From JASHPR01 sp963833885 (GTDB taxonomy: Bacteria; Actinomycetota; Actinomycetes; Streptosporangiales; Streptosporangiaceae), in the NCBI GenBank assembly GCA_963833885.1, contig CAWHZU010000013.1, forward strand, positions 1-64,000: a DNA stretch of 64,000 bases, written 5' to 3'. Positions 38,259 through 46,916 of this stretch are shown piece after piece. The translations under genes and the position numbers were made by a program. Below the pieces are notes generated by a model. The model was not told the origin of the DNA, did no database searches, and saw only the letters and a program-made list of their open reading frames with translations. The first letter of the stretch is position 1. Each line of letters starts with the position of its first letter.

Positions 38259-39245
38259 CTAGGCGCCCTCGATGAGGGCGTTAGCGGTCGTGATGTCTGT
38301 GACCAGAACCGTGATGAGACCGCCCCGCAGGGCGGCCGTGAGCGCCTCGGTTTTGCTTGGGCCTCCGGCGGCGACGAGCCGCACCGGAATCTTCCGGAAT
38401 TCCTCCAGGCTCAGGCCGATAACCCGGCGGTTCAGCTCGTGCTCGATCTCACTGCCGCTGCGGTCGAAGAACCGTCCGCCGATGTCGCCGACCATGCCCT
38501 GCGCCATGAGGCTGGTCCACTCGGCGGGGGTGACCTGGGTTCCCTGCTGGAAATCGATGCGATCATCCCGCCCGCCGACACCGACCAAGGCCACGTCGGC
38601 GGTCACCGCCTGCTCCAGCGTGCGGGAGATCGAAGGGTCCGCCCGCAGCACCTCGGCGGCCTCGTCACTTCGCACGATGACCGGGGCGTGCAGGTGCTCG
38701 GCGGTTCCCCCGAAGGCCGCCGCGAGCGCGTCGGTTGCCTGGTAAGGATTACCGCTGCCGTGACCCCCGGCGGGAAGGGCACCCGCGAGCGAGACAAAGC
38801 TGGCCCGGGCTGGTCTCGGGTGGCCCAGCCAGGCCGGTATCTCGGCGACGGTGCGGCTCAGTCCCACCGCGACGACCAGGCCATCCCGCACGACCCGTTC
38901 AAGGTAGGAGGCTGCGCCTCGGGCGAGCATGCTGCGCAGGGAGTTACCGGGACCGCCGCCCCCGGCTGGAACCACGATCGACTCCCGCAAGCCAACCGCA
39001 GCGGCCAGCCGCTCCTCGACCTCGGCGAACGGGCTCAGGTCACTCAGTACGGTGATCATGACAATCCCCGCCTCCCGGGCCTGTTTGAGCAGCCGGGTCA
39101 CCTTGACGCGGGAGACCCCGAGCACCGCCGCGGTCTCCTGGTGCGTGAGGGAGAACTCGTAGTGCAGCCGGGCCGCGCGCGCGACGAGGCTGGGCACGGC
39201 CGGCGGTCGCGCGCCGGCAGGCTTGGGTGCCGACGGTTCGGTCAT
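38259..39245 (-). CDS. SorC/DeoR-type sugar-binding transcriptional regulator
   Basis: 328 residues from ATG 39245; this start overlaps the preceding stop as ATGA and is preferred to 39311. A helix-turn-helix near residues 30-55 (LTHQETAAVLGVSRVKVTRLL) precedes a SorC effector domain (SLRSMLARGAASYLERV, VGLSRTVAEIP, VALVGVGGRDD, GDIGGRFFDRSG, VRLVAAGGPSKTEAL). The effector is usually a sugar phosphate. It is encoded inside the operon it probably controls; the palindrome at 42622-42641 is the best operator candidate. Confidence 0.9.
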   Translation of the reverse strand: MTEPSAPKPAGARPPAVPSLVARAARLHYEFSLTHQETAAVLGVSRVKVTRLLKQAREAGIVMITVLSDLSPFAEVEERLAAAVGLRESIVVPAGGGGPGNSLRSMLARGAASYLERVVRDGLVVAVGLSRTVAEIPAWLGHPRPARASFVSLAGALPAGGHGSGNPYQATDALAAAFGGTAEHLHAPVIVRSDEAAEVLRADPSISRTLEQAVTADVALVGVGGRDDRIDFQQGTQVTPAEWTSLMAQGMVGDIGGRFFDRSGSEIEHELNRRVIGLSLEEFRKIPVRLVAAGGPSKTEALTAALRGGLITVLVTDITTANALIEGA

Positions 39246-40354
39246 CGTGGGCTCCGCTGATCCGCCGCCGTATCGCCTGGGGGCGCGACGGTGGCGTGGC
39301 GGGCAGTCCACCGCGCGCTCAGCTCCCGGTTCTTGATCGGCAGGCCGTCCCAGGCGCGGCCGCCGTAGAGTCCGCGCACCGCGTCCAGGAAGATCTCGGA
39401 CTGGTTGTCGGCCACCTCGGCGGCCGCCCCGGCCAGGTGCGGTGTGAGCGTGAGGCCGCGCTGCCGCCGGAGCGGGCTGGACACGGGCAGTGGCTCCTGC
39501 GGGTACACGTCCAGCGCGGCGGCGGCGAGGGGGCCGGAGTCCAGCGCGTCGGCCAGGGCGTCGTAGTCGAGAACCGTCGCCCTCGCGGTGTTGATCAGTA
39601 CGCTGCCCGGCTTCATCTGCTTGAGCTCCTCGCGTCCGACGATGACCATGGCGCTGCGGGCGTGGATGGTGACGACGTCCGCGCTGGTCAGCAGCTCGGG
39701 CAAGGACGCCGGGATGAACCCGGCTGCGTTGATGACCTGCGGGTCTACGGCTGGATCGGTCACCTGCACGGTGCGGGCAAGGCCTGCGAACCGGCGGGCC
39801 ACGGCCCGGCCAACCGCACCGAAGCCGATCACGCCTACGACGAGGCTGGAAAGCTGCCTGCCCCGGTAGACGACATAGGGGACCGGAGCGTCCGGGTCGG
39901 CGGGGCGCCAGATGGCATCACCCGCAGCGACCGCAGAGCCGTCTGCGGCGGGCTCACCGGCGAGGCCCCCGGTAGCGAGCAGGTGGTGAGTGACGGCGAT
40001 GTTGCGCAATGCGGAAAGGCAGAGCCCAAGAGTGAAGTCGGCCACAGCCTCGGCGTTGCGGCCCGGGGTGTACAGCACCGGAACGCCGTGCGATGTGGCC
40101 GCGGCCACATCCACGTTCACTGGTTCCGAACGCATGCAGGCGACTAGTTCAAGGTGGTCCAGGCGCTCCAGGAGCGCGGCATCCACTGGCTCACTCTCCA
40201 CGATGACCGCGCCCACCTGGCGCCTGACGCTGTCCGGCATCGCGGCCACGGCGTCGCGGACTTGCGGCACTGGGCGGAGCTCCCAGCAGCGTTCCCGCTC
40301 CAGCCAGGACGCGACGTCCGGGCTGAAGGAAGCGTTGGCCAGGGCGATCATCAT
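39242..40354 (-). CDS. D-isomer-specific 2-hydroxyacid dehydrogenase
   Basis: 370 residues. NAD-binding VVGVIGFGAVGRAVARRFAG, VTIHARSAMV region, the catalytic Arg in LINTARATVLDYDAL and the His in TLTPHLAGAAAEVADN. SerA/PdxB/CtbP family architecture without an ACT domain. In a kinase-aldolase operon it likely oxidises or reduces a sugar-acid intermediate. It starts directly after the kinase stop (no gap) and its stop overlaps the SorC start. Confidence 0.9.
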   Translation of the reverse strand: MMIALANASFSPDVASWLERERCWELRPVPQVRDAVAAMPDSVRRQVGAVIVESEPVDAALLERLDHLELVACMRSEPVNVDVAAATSHGVPVLYTPGRNAEAVADFTLGLCLSALRNIAVTHHLLATGGLAGEPAADGSAVAAGDAIWRPADPDAPVPYVVYRGRQLSSLVVGVIGFGAVGRAVARRFAGLARTVQVTDPAVDPQVINAAGFIPASLPELLTSADVVTIHARSAMVIVGREELKQMKPGSVLINTARATVLDYDALADALDSGPLAAAALDVYPQEPLPVSSPLRRQRGLTLTPHLAGAAAEVADNQSEIFLDAVRGLYGGRAWDGLPIKNRELSARWTARHATVAPPGDTAADQRSPR

Positions 40355-41869
40355 CTAGGCCCTCGCCATGCTGAGCTCGAGCTGCGTCACCCGGTAGAGC
40401 TCCCGGTAGCGCGCGAACCCGGTGGCGTGCCCGGGCTCGGCGGCGGGAACCGGGATGAACGTGCGCTCGGCTGCGTCCGAAGTCCCGTATCCGGGCAGAG
40501 CTGGTCTTTCGCCGGTGACCAGGACGGCGCCGGCCCGTCCGTTGATCGCATCCAGCGGCCGCAGGAGGGCCCGCGTTCCGGTGGCGTCGGCGAGCATCTG
40601 GACCCAGGCGTCGCTGCGGCTCATCCCGCCGGTCACCACGATCAGCGGGGCGGGGGTGCCTGACTGCTGGGTGAGCGTGGCCAGCACCGACCGGACTGCG
40701 TAGCAGACCGCGCGCAGGCAGGCCTGGAACAAGTCGGAGCCCCGGTGGTGCTCGCGCAGGCCGATCACGGTTGGCGGCGGCGACGTGGCCCATCCTTCCG
40801 GGCCGAAGAAGGGGTTGCCGGCCAGGACGGTCAGCTCGGCAGCACTGGCTGCGATCGCGAAGCCGCGCCGCCGAAGTTCATTCGCGAGCGGCTCGCCGGA
40901 CTGATCACCCAGGTCGGCGAGGCGGGAGAGAATTCCTCCGGTCAGGCCCGCGTTGGTCTCCAGCGCCCAGTGCCCGGCCGTCACATGCCCGCTGACGAGG
41001 AGGGGGTACCGGACGCCCGCCGAGGCGGCCACGGCAGCGGTGTCCACGATGAGCTGCACCGGCGCGGTGGTGCCCGCGACCACGACCGGTACCGGGTCGG
41101 CGCCGCCGCCGGCCGATTCGGCAGACAGATGGGTGTCACCGCCGCCCAGGTGTACCGGGGTCCCGGGGGCGAATCCGGTGGCGTCGGCAACGGCTGGCAG
41201 CAGCCCGCCGACCCGGGTGCCGGCGAGCCGCAGCTCTGGCAGCATCGCGGCCGGGATGCCGAGCGCCCCGAGCAAGGTGTCCGCCCAGCGGCCTTGGCTG
41301 ATGTCGAGCATCTGGCTCATGGCCGCCGAGGATGGCTCGGAGGCGACCACGCCGGACAGCCGGTAGATGAACCAGTCGTGCAGCTGCAGTACCCACCGCG
41401 TCGTGCGCCAGGCGGACGGGTTGGCCGCGCGCGCCCAAAGCAGCTTGGGCAGGCCGAACTCTGGGGCGAGCCAGTGACCGGTGACCCGGTACACGTCGTC
41501 CGCGCCGACCGCTGCCGAGATGTCAGCCACCTGGCGCGCGGCCCGCCGGTCGCGGTTGAGCAGGCCGGGCATGGCGGGCGTGCCGTCGCGGTCGATGAGC
41601 ACGAAGGGGATCCGGATCGCGGAGACCGTGATACCCAGGCAGCGCCAGGCTCGGCTCGGTCAGGGCGAGCCGCAGCTCGGTCAGGGCGCCGACCGCCGCA
41701 TGCCACCAGTCCTCGGGCTCGAACAGCCCAGGGTCGCCGCGTCGCCGCCCGCTGGGTACGGCACCGCGGCCGAGGCAACACAGCGCTGGCGGACGGCGTC
41801 GTAGGCCACCGCCTTGGCCCCGCTGCCGCCGATGTCAAGCGTCACCACGATGTTCGCCTCGGTAGCCAT
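40355..41869 (-). pseudogene. FGGY-family carbohydrate kinase, two frameshifts
   Basis: About 504 codons from ATG 41869 (GAGGAG just upstream). The N-terminal phosphate-binding VVTLDIGGSGAKAVAYD is in one frame up to about 41728; FEPEDWWHAAVGALTELR continues in a second; near 41645 a third takes over with ITVSAIRIPFVLIDRDG and runs uninterrupted through WVLQLHDWFIYRLSG, VHLGGGDTHLSAESAGG, IVVTGGMSRSDAWVQML to 40355. FGGY kinases phosphorylate pentoses, polyols or tetronates. The largest frame (415 residues) lacks the first half of the N-terminal ATPase lobe, so function depends on whether the indels are real. Confidence 0.85.
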
Positions 41870-41912
41870 CTGCTCCTCGCCGAGCTGCCTGCCTGGGGTT
41901 AGGTCGAAACGA

Positions 41913-42602
41913 TCACGCGCTCCTGGCTTGCCGTCGCTGCTCGTACTTGGCCATCACCTCCGCCATCTGGTCGGGCGACAGGACGCGAGGCGTCCCGACC
42001 GCTAGCGCCTGGCAGTAGAGGCGAGCCAGCATCTCCATGGCTTCCGCGACGTCAGCGGCCTCCTGCAAGGTGGCGCCGGCGGCAACCAGCCCGTGATTGG
42101 CCAGCAGGACGGCCAGCGCCGGGGCGGCGAACGCATCTCGCACGTTCTGCGCCAGCGCGTCCGTTCCGTAGGTCGCGTAGCTGGCCACCTCGATCTGCGT
42201 CGTCCGCGCTCTCGCGATCATGTAGTGCACGGCGGGGATCGGCAGGCCCAGGATGGCCAGGGTGGTCGCATACGGCGAATGCGTATGGACGATCGCGGAG
42301 ACATCCGGCCGGCTGTCATAGACCAGGCAGTGCAGCGGCGTCTCCGACGACGGGGCGTGCTGGCCCTCGCGCAGGTTCCCGTCCGTTCCGGTGAGCACCA
42401 TGTCGGCGGGCTCGAGCCGGTCGTACTCCATGCCGGACGGCGTGATGCAGACCTCGTCTGAGCTCACCCGGATGCTGAGGTTGCCAGAGGTCTGGCTGAG
42501 CAGCCCACGTGCCAGCAGGGTCCGGCCACACGAGACGAGATCGGCACGCGCCGAACTGACGGCGTTGGCCTCAGCCGGGCCTTCGGTCTGCGGAGCGGAC
42601 AT
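41913..42602 (-). CDS. Class II aldolase/adducin family protein
   Basis: 229 residues. SQTSGNLSIRVSSDEVCITPSG is the phosphate-binding start of fuculose/rhamnulose-phosphate aldolases. SSETPLHCLVYDSRPD carries the catalytic Glu, IVHTHSPYATTLA the zinc His pair, and LANHGLVAAG the third His. It cleaves a phosphorylated sugar or sugar acid, presumably the product of the adjoining kinase. First gene of the minus-strand operon that runs to 31950, 20 bases downstream of a perfect palindrome. Confidence 0.9.
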   Translation of the reverse strand: MSAPQTEGPAEANAVSSARADLVSCGRTLLARGLLSQTSGNLSIRVSSDEVCITPSGMEYDRLEPADMVLTGTDGNLREGQHAPSSETPLHCLVYDSRPDVSAIVHTHSPYATTLAILGLPIPAVHYMIARARTTQIEVASYATYGTDALAQNVRDAFAAPALAVLLANHGLVAAGATLQEAADVAEAMEMLARLYCQALAVGTPRVLSPDQMAEVMAKYEQRRQARSA

Positions 42603-42621
42603 GACACCCCAAGGGCTAACA

Positions 42622-42641
42622 GAGTGAACAATTGTTCACTC
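42622..42641. promoter_or_regulatory. 20-bp perfect palindrome, probable operator
   Basis: GAGTGAACAATTGTTCACTC is identical on both strands and sits 20-39 bases upstream of the class II aldolase start. A further half-site ATGTTCAC follows at 42651-42658. Core TGAAC-N4-GTTCA symmetry is typical of SorC/DeoR and LacI-type sugar regulators, and a SorC gene lies in the operon. The region is markedly AT-richer than its surroundings. Confidence 0.7.
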
Positions 42642-42654
42642 ATTAAGCTAATGT

Positions 42655-44295
42655 TCACAAAAGTGTGGAGCGGCGGCGCGTTAGCGTCAAGAGATGGTGC
42701 GCAAGTTTCCGTTTGGCCAGGACAACGTGATGGCGCGTGGCGAGGACAACGTGATGGCACGCTCGGGCCGCCAGGAGGCGCGATGGCCCGCTCTGGTGGA
42801 GGTGCGACGGCGGTCTGGTGGAGGTGCGCGGCGCTCTAGTGGAGGTGCTGTGGAGGTGGGCGGCGGCCCAGCAGGTGACGCCGTTGTGACAGTTCTCCAG
42901 CGCCACGAGCGCCTTGCGCAAGTCGGGCGGAACGCCGCTGGCGGCGATGTTGTTCAGCTCGAGCGGGTCTATGGCCGTGTCGTAGTACTCCTGGTCGCCG
43001 TTGTCATACAAGACGTACAGGGCATTCTCGGTCCGCACCGCCTCGTAGGAGGGCGGGTCGGCCTCCGCGAAAGTCTGGGCGTCCGGATCGCCAGGTTGGT
43101 CGTCCGGGCCGTGGTGCTCGATCAGGATGGCCTGCCGCCAGTCCTTGGGCTGCTTTCCGTGCCACAACGCGGCGAGACTGTGCCCGTCGATGCTCTTGCG
43201 GATTTTGAGCCCGGCCAGTGTCTCGAACGTGGGCGCCAGGTCGATGTTGGACGCGAGCTGGGTGACCGTGCGCCTGGCCGGAACGTGCGGGCCGCTGACG
43301 ATCAGGGGCACATTGATGTCGGTGTCATAGGCCGTCTGCTTTCCCGGTGTCAGCCGGTACTCGCCCATGTGGTAGCCGTTGTCGGAGCTGAAAACGAGAT
43401 AGGTGTTCTTGGCCACGCCCTTGGCTCGCAGTTCACGCTCGATACTGCCGATCATGTCGTCGACAGAAAGGCCGGCCTCGACCCGCTTGCGGTAAATGCT
43501 GGTGATGCTCGACTCCTGCGCGGACGTCAGCGGCTTGCGCTGGCCCAGCCAGGCCGGCGGGGCGACCGGCAAGGTGTCGTAGGCGGCGTTCTTCGGGTAC
43601 TGCAGATTCGCGGCGACGTCCGCGTACCGCGGCGCCGGGACATACGGAGCGTGCGGCGCGAACGTCGCCACCTCGAGCATGAACGGCTTGTGCGACGAGG
43701 CGGACGAGGCGATGAACGACGTGGCCCTGGCCGAGAGCACGTCGGTCAGGTAGTCGTCCGGCGCGTCACCGTAATCGCGCACTTCGCCGTTCTGGTTGAG
43801 CGTGTAGTTGAACTCTCCGTAGCCGTTGCCGGCCACGTCCCATACATTCCAGCCCGGCGCGACCGGGTCGGCGGTGGTGTAGCCGTTGAGGTACTTGCCC
43901 ATCAGCGCGGTGCGGTAGCCGGACTTCTGCAGCGCCACCGCGAACGACTTCGACTGGTCGCCGTGGGCGTTGTAGGACTTGTACCCGCCGTCATCGCCGG
44001 TGTTGGTGAACACCCCGTCGTCGTGGGGGTACTCACCGGTGAAGATCGCCGAACGCGACGGGCAGCACAACGAGTCGACGACGTAGTAATGCGAGAACGT
44101 CAGCCCGGCCTTCTGCAGCGCAACCACGTGCGGCATGTGGCTGACCAGATTCCAGGTCAGGTCGTCGGTGAGGACGAAGACGAAGTTCGGCCGTGGCGGG
44201 TCCGCCGCGCGGGCGCCGCCCGGGGAACTGCAGCCTGATCCGGCAAGCACGGCGCAAAGGGCACTGGCCACCACCAGAGCGATTTTCCTGTTCAC
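42655..44295 (-). CDS. Sulfatase, lipoprotein, with repeat-derived C-terminal tail
   Basis: 546 residues from GTG 44295. Lipobox A-G-S-G-C (Cys22), then FVFVLTDDLTWNL with metal Asp residues, the formylglycine motif C77-C-P-S-R in SLCCPSRSAIFTGEYP, GYRTALMGKYLNGY, FAPHAPYVPAPRY and FSSDNGYHMGEYRL. Cys-type sulfatases need formylglycine-generating enzyme. Family members end near the last Cys-rich CHNGVTCWAAA; about 60 more residues here (TSTRAP and HHVVLA repeats) are encoded by short DNA repeats and probably are a late extension. The surface location suggests desulfation of polysaccharides. Confidence 0.9.
   Translation of the reverse strand: MNRKIALVVASALCAVLAGSGCSSPGGARAADPPRPNFVFVLTDDLTWNLVSHMPHVVALQKAGLTFSHYYVVDSLCCPSRSAIFTGEYPHDDGVFTNTGDDGGYKSYNAHGDQSKSFAVALQKSGYRTALMGKYLNGYTTADPVAPGWNVWDVAGNGYGEFNYTLNQNGEVRDYGDAPDDYLTDVLSARATSFIASSASSHKPFMLEVATFAPHAPYVPAPRYADVAANLQYPKNAAYDTLPVAPPAWLGQRKPLTSAQESSITSIYRKRVEAGLSVDDMIGSIERELRAKGVAKNTYLVFSSDNGYHMGEYRLTPGKQTAYDTDINVPLIVSGPHVPARRTVTQLASNIDLAPTFETLAGLKIRKSIDGHSLAALWHGKQPKDWRQAILIEHHGPDDQPGDPDAQTFAEADPPSYEAVRTENALYVLYDNGDQEYYDTAIDPLELNNIAASGVPPDLRKALVALENCHNGVTCWAAAHLHSTSTRAPRTSTRPPSHLHQSGPSRLLAARACHHVVLATRHHVVLAKRKLAHHLLTLTRRRSTLL
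42719..42860. repeat. Short tandem repeats at the sulfatase 3' end
   Basis: Two sets. AGGACAACGTGATGGC occurs at 42719-42734 and 42743-42758 (period 24). TCTGGTGGAGGTGCG occurs at 42792-42806 and 42814-42828, with a variant at 42835-42849 and a partial copy to 42860 (period 21-22). They fall within the open frame of the sulfatase and encode its odd tail. I suspect an intergenic repeat family captured by loss of the original stop. Confidence 0.75.
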
Positions 44296-44377
44296 TGCTG
44301 AACGACGATAGAACAACGCACCTGCCGCATTCTGGCAGACCTTCGATACGCCGAACCCACGCTCATACGATGGGGGC

Positions 44378-45415
44378 GTGTGCGTAGACGAGAGCCCGGC
44401 CAGCCAGGTGCCCGCGGTACTGCACGACTTTGAGCCGGACGTCGAGATCAACCTGGAGCCGGTTGACTCGGTCGTGGTGACCACGCTGATGGACAACGTC
44501 AGCGACATGCTCATGCCCGACCTGGGCCCGGCGCGGCGAGCCGGGATAGGGTCCGGCCCGTGGCGGCCGGCGGCGCTGATGGAGGACGGGCAGACCCCGG
44601 ATACGCTGGTCGCCGAGCACGGCTTCTCGGTGCTGGTAACGGTCACCAAGGCCGGGAGCGAGCACCGGTTCCTCTTCGACACCGGCGCCAGCCCCGACGG
44701 CGTGGCGGACAACATGCGCCGCCTGAACATCGACCCGTCCTCGATCGAGGCCGTCGTCTGCAGCCACGGCCACTTTGATCACACGGCGGGGATCGACGGC
44801 GTGATCCGGGCCGTCGGCCGCGCGAACATGCCGGTCCTCATCCACCCGCACTTCTGGCGCCGCCGCCGTCTCGCGCTCCCCGGCCGTGACCCGCTGGAGA
44901 TACCCACCACCAGCCGCCGGGCCCTGGCCGAGGCCGGTTTCGACATCATCGAGGAGCGGCAGCCGAGCTTCCTTTACGACCGGTCGGTGCTGATCACCGG
45001 GGAGGTCCCGCGGACCACCGGGTACGAACCCGGCTTCCCGCCGCAGCAGGCCTGGATCGGCGGCGCCTGGCAGCCCGACCCGCTCGTGCTCGACGACCAG
45101 GCCCTCATCATCAACGTCGCGGGCAAGGGGCTCGTGGTGATCACCGGCTGCGGGCACGCCGGTGTCGTCAACATTGCCAGGTACGCGCGCCGGCTGACCG
45201 GCGAGCAGCCGCTCTACGCCCTGCTCGGCGGGTTCCACCTCAGCGGCCCCGCGTTCGAGCCCCTGATCCCGCGTGTCCTGGACGACCTGGCGGCCATGGA
45301 GCCAAGCGTGCTGGTGCCCGCGCACTGCACGGGCTGGCGCGCACAGCACGCGATGTCGGCGCGGCTGCCCGCGGCATTCGTGCCGAACAGCGTCGGGACC
45401 AGCTTCCATCTCTGA
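44378..45415 (+). CDS. MBL-fold metallo-hydrolase
   Basis: 345 residues. FLFDTGASPDGVADNM and VVCSHGHFDHTAGIDG carry the H-x-H-x-D-H zinc site; VITGEVPRTTGYEPG, VVITGCGHAGVVN and LVPAHCTGWRA supply later ligands. It resembles the RNase-Z/7,8-dihydropterin-6-methyl-4-(beta-D-ribofuranosyl)aminobenzene-5'-phosphate-synthase-like MBL branch. A -10-like TACGAT at 44366-44371 ends 6 bases before the GTG start, so the mRNA may be leaderless. Divergent from the sulfatase. Confidence 0.87.
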   Translation: MCVDESPASQVPAVLHDFEPDVEINLEPVDSVVVTTLMDNVSDMLMPDLGPARRAGIGSGPWRPAALMEDGQTPDTLVAEHGFSVLVTVTKAGSEHRFLFDTGASPDGVADNMRRLNIDPSSIEAVVCSHGHFDHTAGIDGVIRAVGRANMPVLIHPHFWRRRRLALPGRDPLEIPTTSRRALAEAGFDIIEERQPSFLYDRSVLITGEVPRTTGYEPGFPPQQAWIGGAWQPDPLVLDDQALIINVAGKGLVVITGCGHAGVVNIARYARRLTGEQPLYALLGGFHLSGPAFEPLIPRVLDDLAAMEPSVLVPAHCTGWRAQHAMSARLPAAFVPNSVGTSFHL

Positions 45416-45737
45416 CCCCGCCGTGGCGCGGTTCGCCGTGCCGCGGGCCGGGATGCGGTAACCCGGACTCGCCAGACCACGGCCTGATCAGCCCGTCCTT
45501 GCCGCGGACGCGCCGCGGGACCGTGGAGTACGCATCCGGGGCCTCGAGCGGCTGCAGGCTGCCGGCCCGGACGTCGACCACCTTGTGCACGTGGCGCCCG
45601 CCCGCCTGCTGCACCCAGGAAACCCAGGCATGCCACGAGCCGTCGCGTTCATGCATCTCCCAGGCGAGTAGGTGCCCGACCATCCCTCCGCTCATCTGGA
45701 CGATCGGCGGGCACCAGGGCGCATCACGGCTGCTCAC
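45240..45737 (-). CDS. Conserved hypothetical small protein, 3' end doubtful
   Basis: 165 residues as read from GTG 45737. The first 95 look like a real protein: VQMSGGMVGHLLAWEMHERD, WHAWVSWVQQAGGRHVHKVV, AYSTVPRRVRGKDGLIRPW. The rest is Arg/Pro/Ser-rich and overlaps the convergent MBL gene by 176 bases, so the true stop was probably lost by an indel near 45450. A strong promoter lies 6 bases before the start codon. The family, seen in actinobacteria, has no known function that I can name. Confidence 0.55.
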   Translation of the reverse strand: MSSRDAPWCPPIVQMSGGMVGHLLAWEMHERDGSWHAWVSWVQQAGGRHVHKVVDVRAGSLQPLEAPDAYSTVPRRVRGKDGLIRPWSGESGLPHPGPRHGEPRHGGVRDGSWSRRCSARMPRAAAPTSRAVRASPCSARAPARLAPWPPGRPGHAGSGARTRGR

Positions 45738-45743
45738 CTGGCT

Positions 45744-45772
45744 AGTATTCGAACATAAATTCGAGATGTCAA
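45744..45772 (-). promoter_or_regulatory. Sigma-70-type promoter, leaderless
   Basis: On the minus strand TTGACA (45772-45767), a 17-base spacer and AATACT (45749-45744). The GTG of the following gene begins 6 bases later, about where transcription should start, implying a leaderless transcript. A TCGAA-N6-TTCGA inverted repeat lies in the spacer and could bind a repressor. Confidence 0.65.
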
Positions 45773-45823
45773 GGTAAACGGGCGTGACTAATGGGACTAG
45801 ATGAGAAAGACGAGCGGGCGGTC

Positions 45824-46000
45824 CTAGACCTTGCCGTGACGGCGCGACGGGAACAGCCAGCGCGCGTGACTCATGAGCTCCTGTACGGCGCGCCGGCGGG
45901 CGTCGGCGAAGTAGCGATCGGGATCGCGCACCATCCGCTCGGGGCGGTCATCGTGGTCCTCGATGGTGATGTGGGGCGGCACCGTCGGTTCCTTCCTCAC
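45824..46000 (-). CDS. Small hypothetical protein (58 aa)
   Basis: GTG at 46000 to TAG at 45824, preceded closely by GAGG. The product is charged and soluble (VPPHITIEDHDDRPERMVRD, then YFADARRRAVQELMSHARWL). The composition looks protein-like, not like a shadow, and nothing is encoded opposite. I do not recognise a family. It lies alone between the 45.7 kb promoter region and the GAF protein. Confidence 0.45.
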   Translation of the reverse strand: MRKEPTVPPHITIEDHDDRPERMVRDPDRYFADARRRAVQELMSHARWLFPSRRHGKV

Positions 46001-46070
46001 GACCTCAGTGTCAGCCGTCGCCCGGGGAGGGTCAACGGGCTGAGGGCTTCTTTTCGCCGTGGCACCGAGC

Positions 46071-46826
46071 CTACGCCAGCGCGTCGGCCAGCAGCCCGGC
46101 GAGCAAGCGAATCAGCGGCACGTCGGTGCGCCGGATCCCGCCGGGCTCTAACGCGTCCACCATCAGCATGCCGAACGCGTTCTGCCCGGCCGCGACCGGA
46201 ACGGCCGCGAACGACTTGTACGTCTGCGGCGCCGTCAGGCGCCATCCTGCCGGGGGTTCGGCATCAAGATCGGGGCAGAACAGGTGCTGGTTGTGCCGGA
46301 TCATGCCGAAGACCAGGTCCCCCACCACCGTCCCGTCGGTGATCGGTTCCAGCGGGTCGTCCACGCGGCCGCTGTACTGGGCCGGAACCAGCACCCTCGG
46401 CGTGCCCGGCCCGAACCGGAACAGGGACGCACGCACCCGCCCCGAGCCAGCGAGATGCGCCGCCGAGTCCACCACCATGGCGACCATCCCTTCCTGCAGC
46501 GCTTCGCGTTCGCGCCGGCCTCCCGCGGTGGCGACGCGGCCGAGCTGGCGGACGATGGGGTCCAGCGCGTCGTTCATCGTCACCTGCATGGCGACCGCCG
46601 CGTCCACCGCCGCCCGCTGCGCCTGGGCCCGCAGCCGCTCCTTGCGGATCTGCTCATACGCGGGTACGCCGGCCGCCGTCACGCTGGCGGCCACGGCGCC
46701 GAGCGTCCACCACTGCCGGTCCACCACCGCCGCGCCTGCCTGCATGCCGAGCCACGTTGCCAGGCCAACCGCGGCCAGGCTGATGGCCGTCGTCAGGTAG
46801 ACGCGCGCGCCGGATGGAATGCGCAT
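46071..46826 (-). CDS. GAF-domain membrane protein
   Basis: 251 residues. Two N-terminal membrane segments (VYLTTAISLAAVGLATWLGM and WWTLGAVAASVTAAGV), a helical coil linker (EQIRKERLRAQAQRAAVDAA), then a cytosolic GAF-like domain with RASLFRFGPGTPRVLVPAQY, FCPDLDAEPP and SFAAVPVAAGQNAFGMLMVD. No kinase, cyclase or HTH output domain is attached, so it may sense a ligand for a partner protein elsewhere. Same strand as the NUDIX gene upstream, 90-base gap. Confidence 0.72.
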   Translation of the reverse strand: MRIPSGARVYLTTAISLAAVGLATWLGMQAGAAVVDRQWWTLGAVAASVTAAGVPAYEQIRKERLRAQAQRAAVDAAVAMQVTMNDALDPIVRQLGRVATAGGRREREALQEGMVAMVVDSAAHLAGSGRVRASLFRFGPGTPRVLVPAQYSGRVDDPLEPITDGTVVGDLVFGMIRHNQHLFCPDLDAEPPAGWRLTAPQTYKSFAAVPVAAGQNAFGMLMVDALEPGGIRRTDVPLIRLLAGLLADALA

Positions 46827-46916
46827 GCCGGGCAGGGTAGATGATCCACTGACCGTATTTGCCCACTACGCGTATATCCGACATTCCCCTGAACGGGTCG
46901 TGCCCGGCGGTCTCGT

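Noticed and set aside
42694..44238. 514-residue plus-strand frame opposite the sulfatase
   Set aside because: Val/Arg/Gly-rich antisense shadow; the sulfatase on the minus strand has every catalytic motif.
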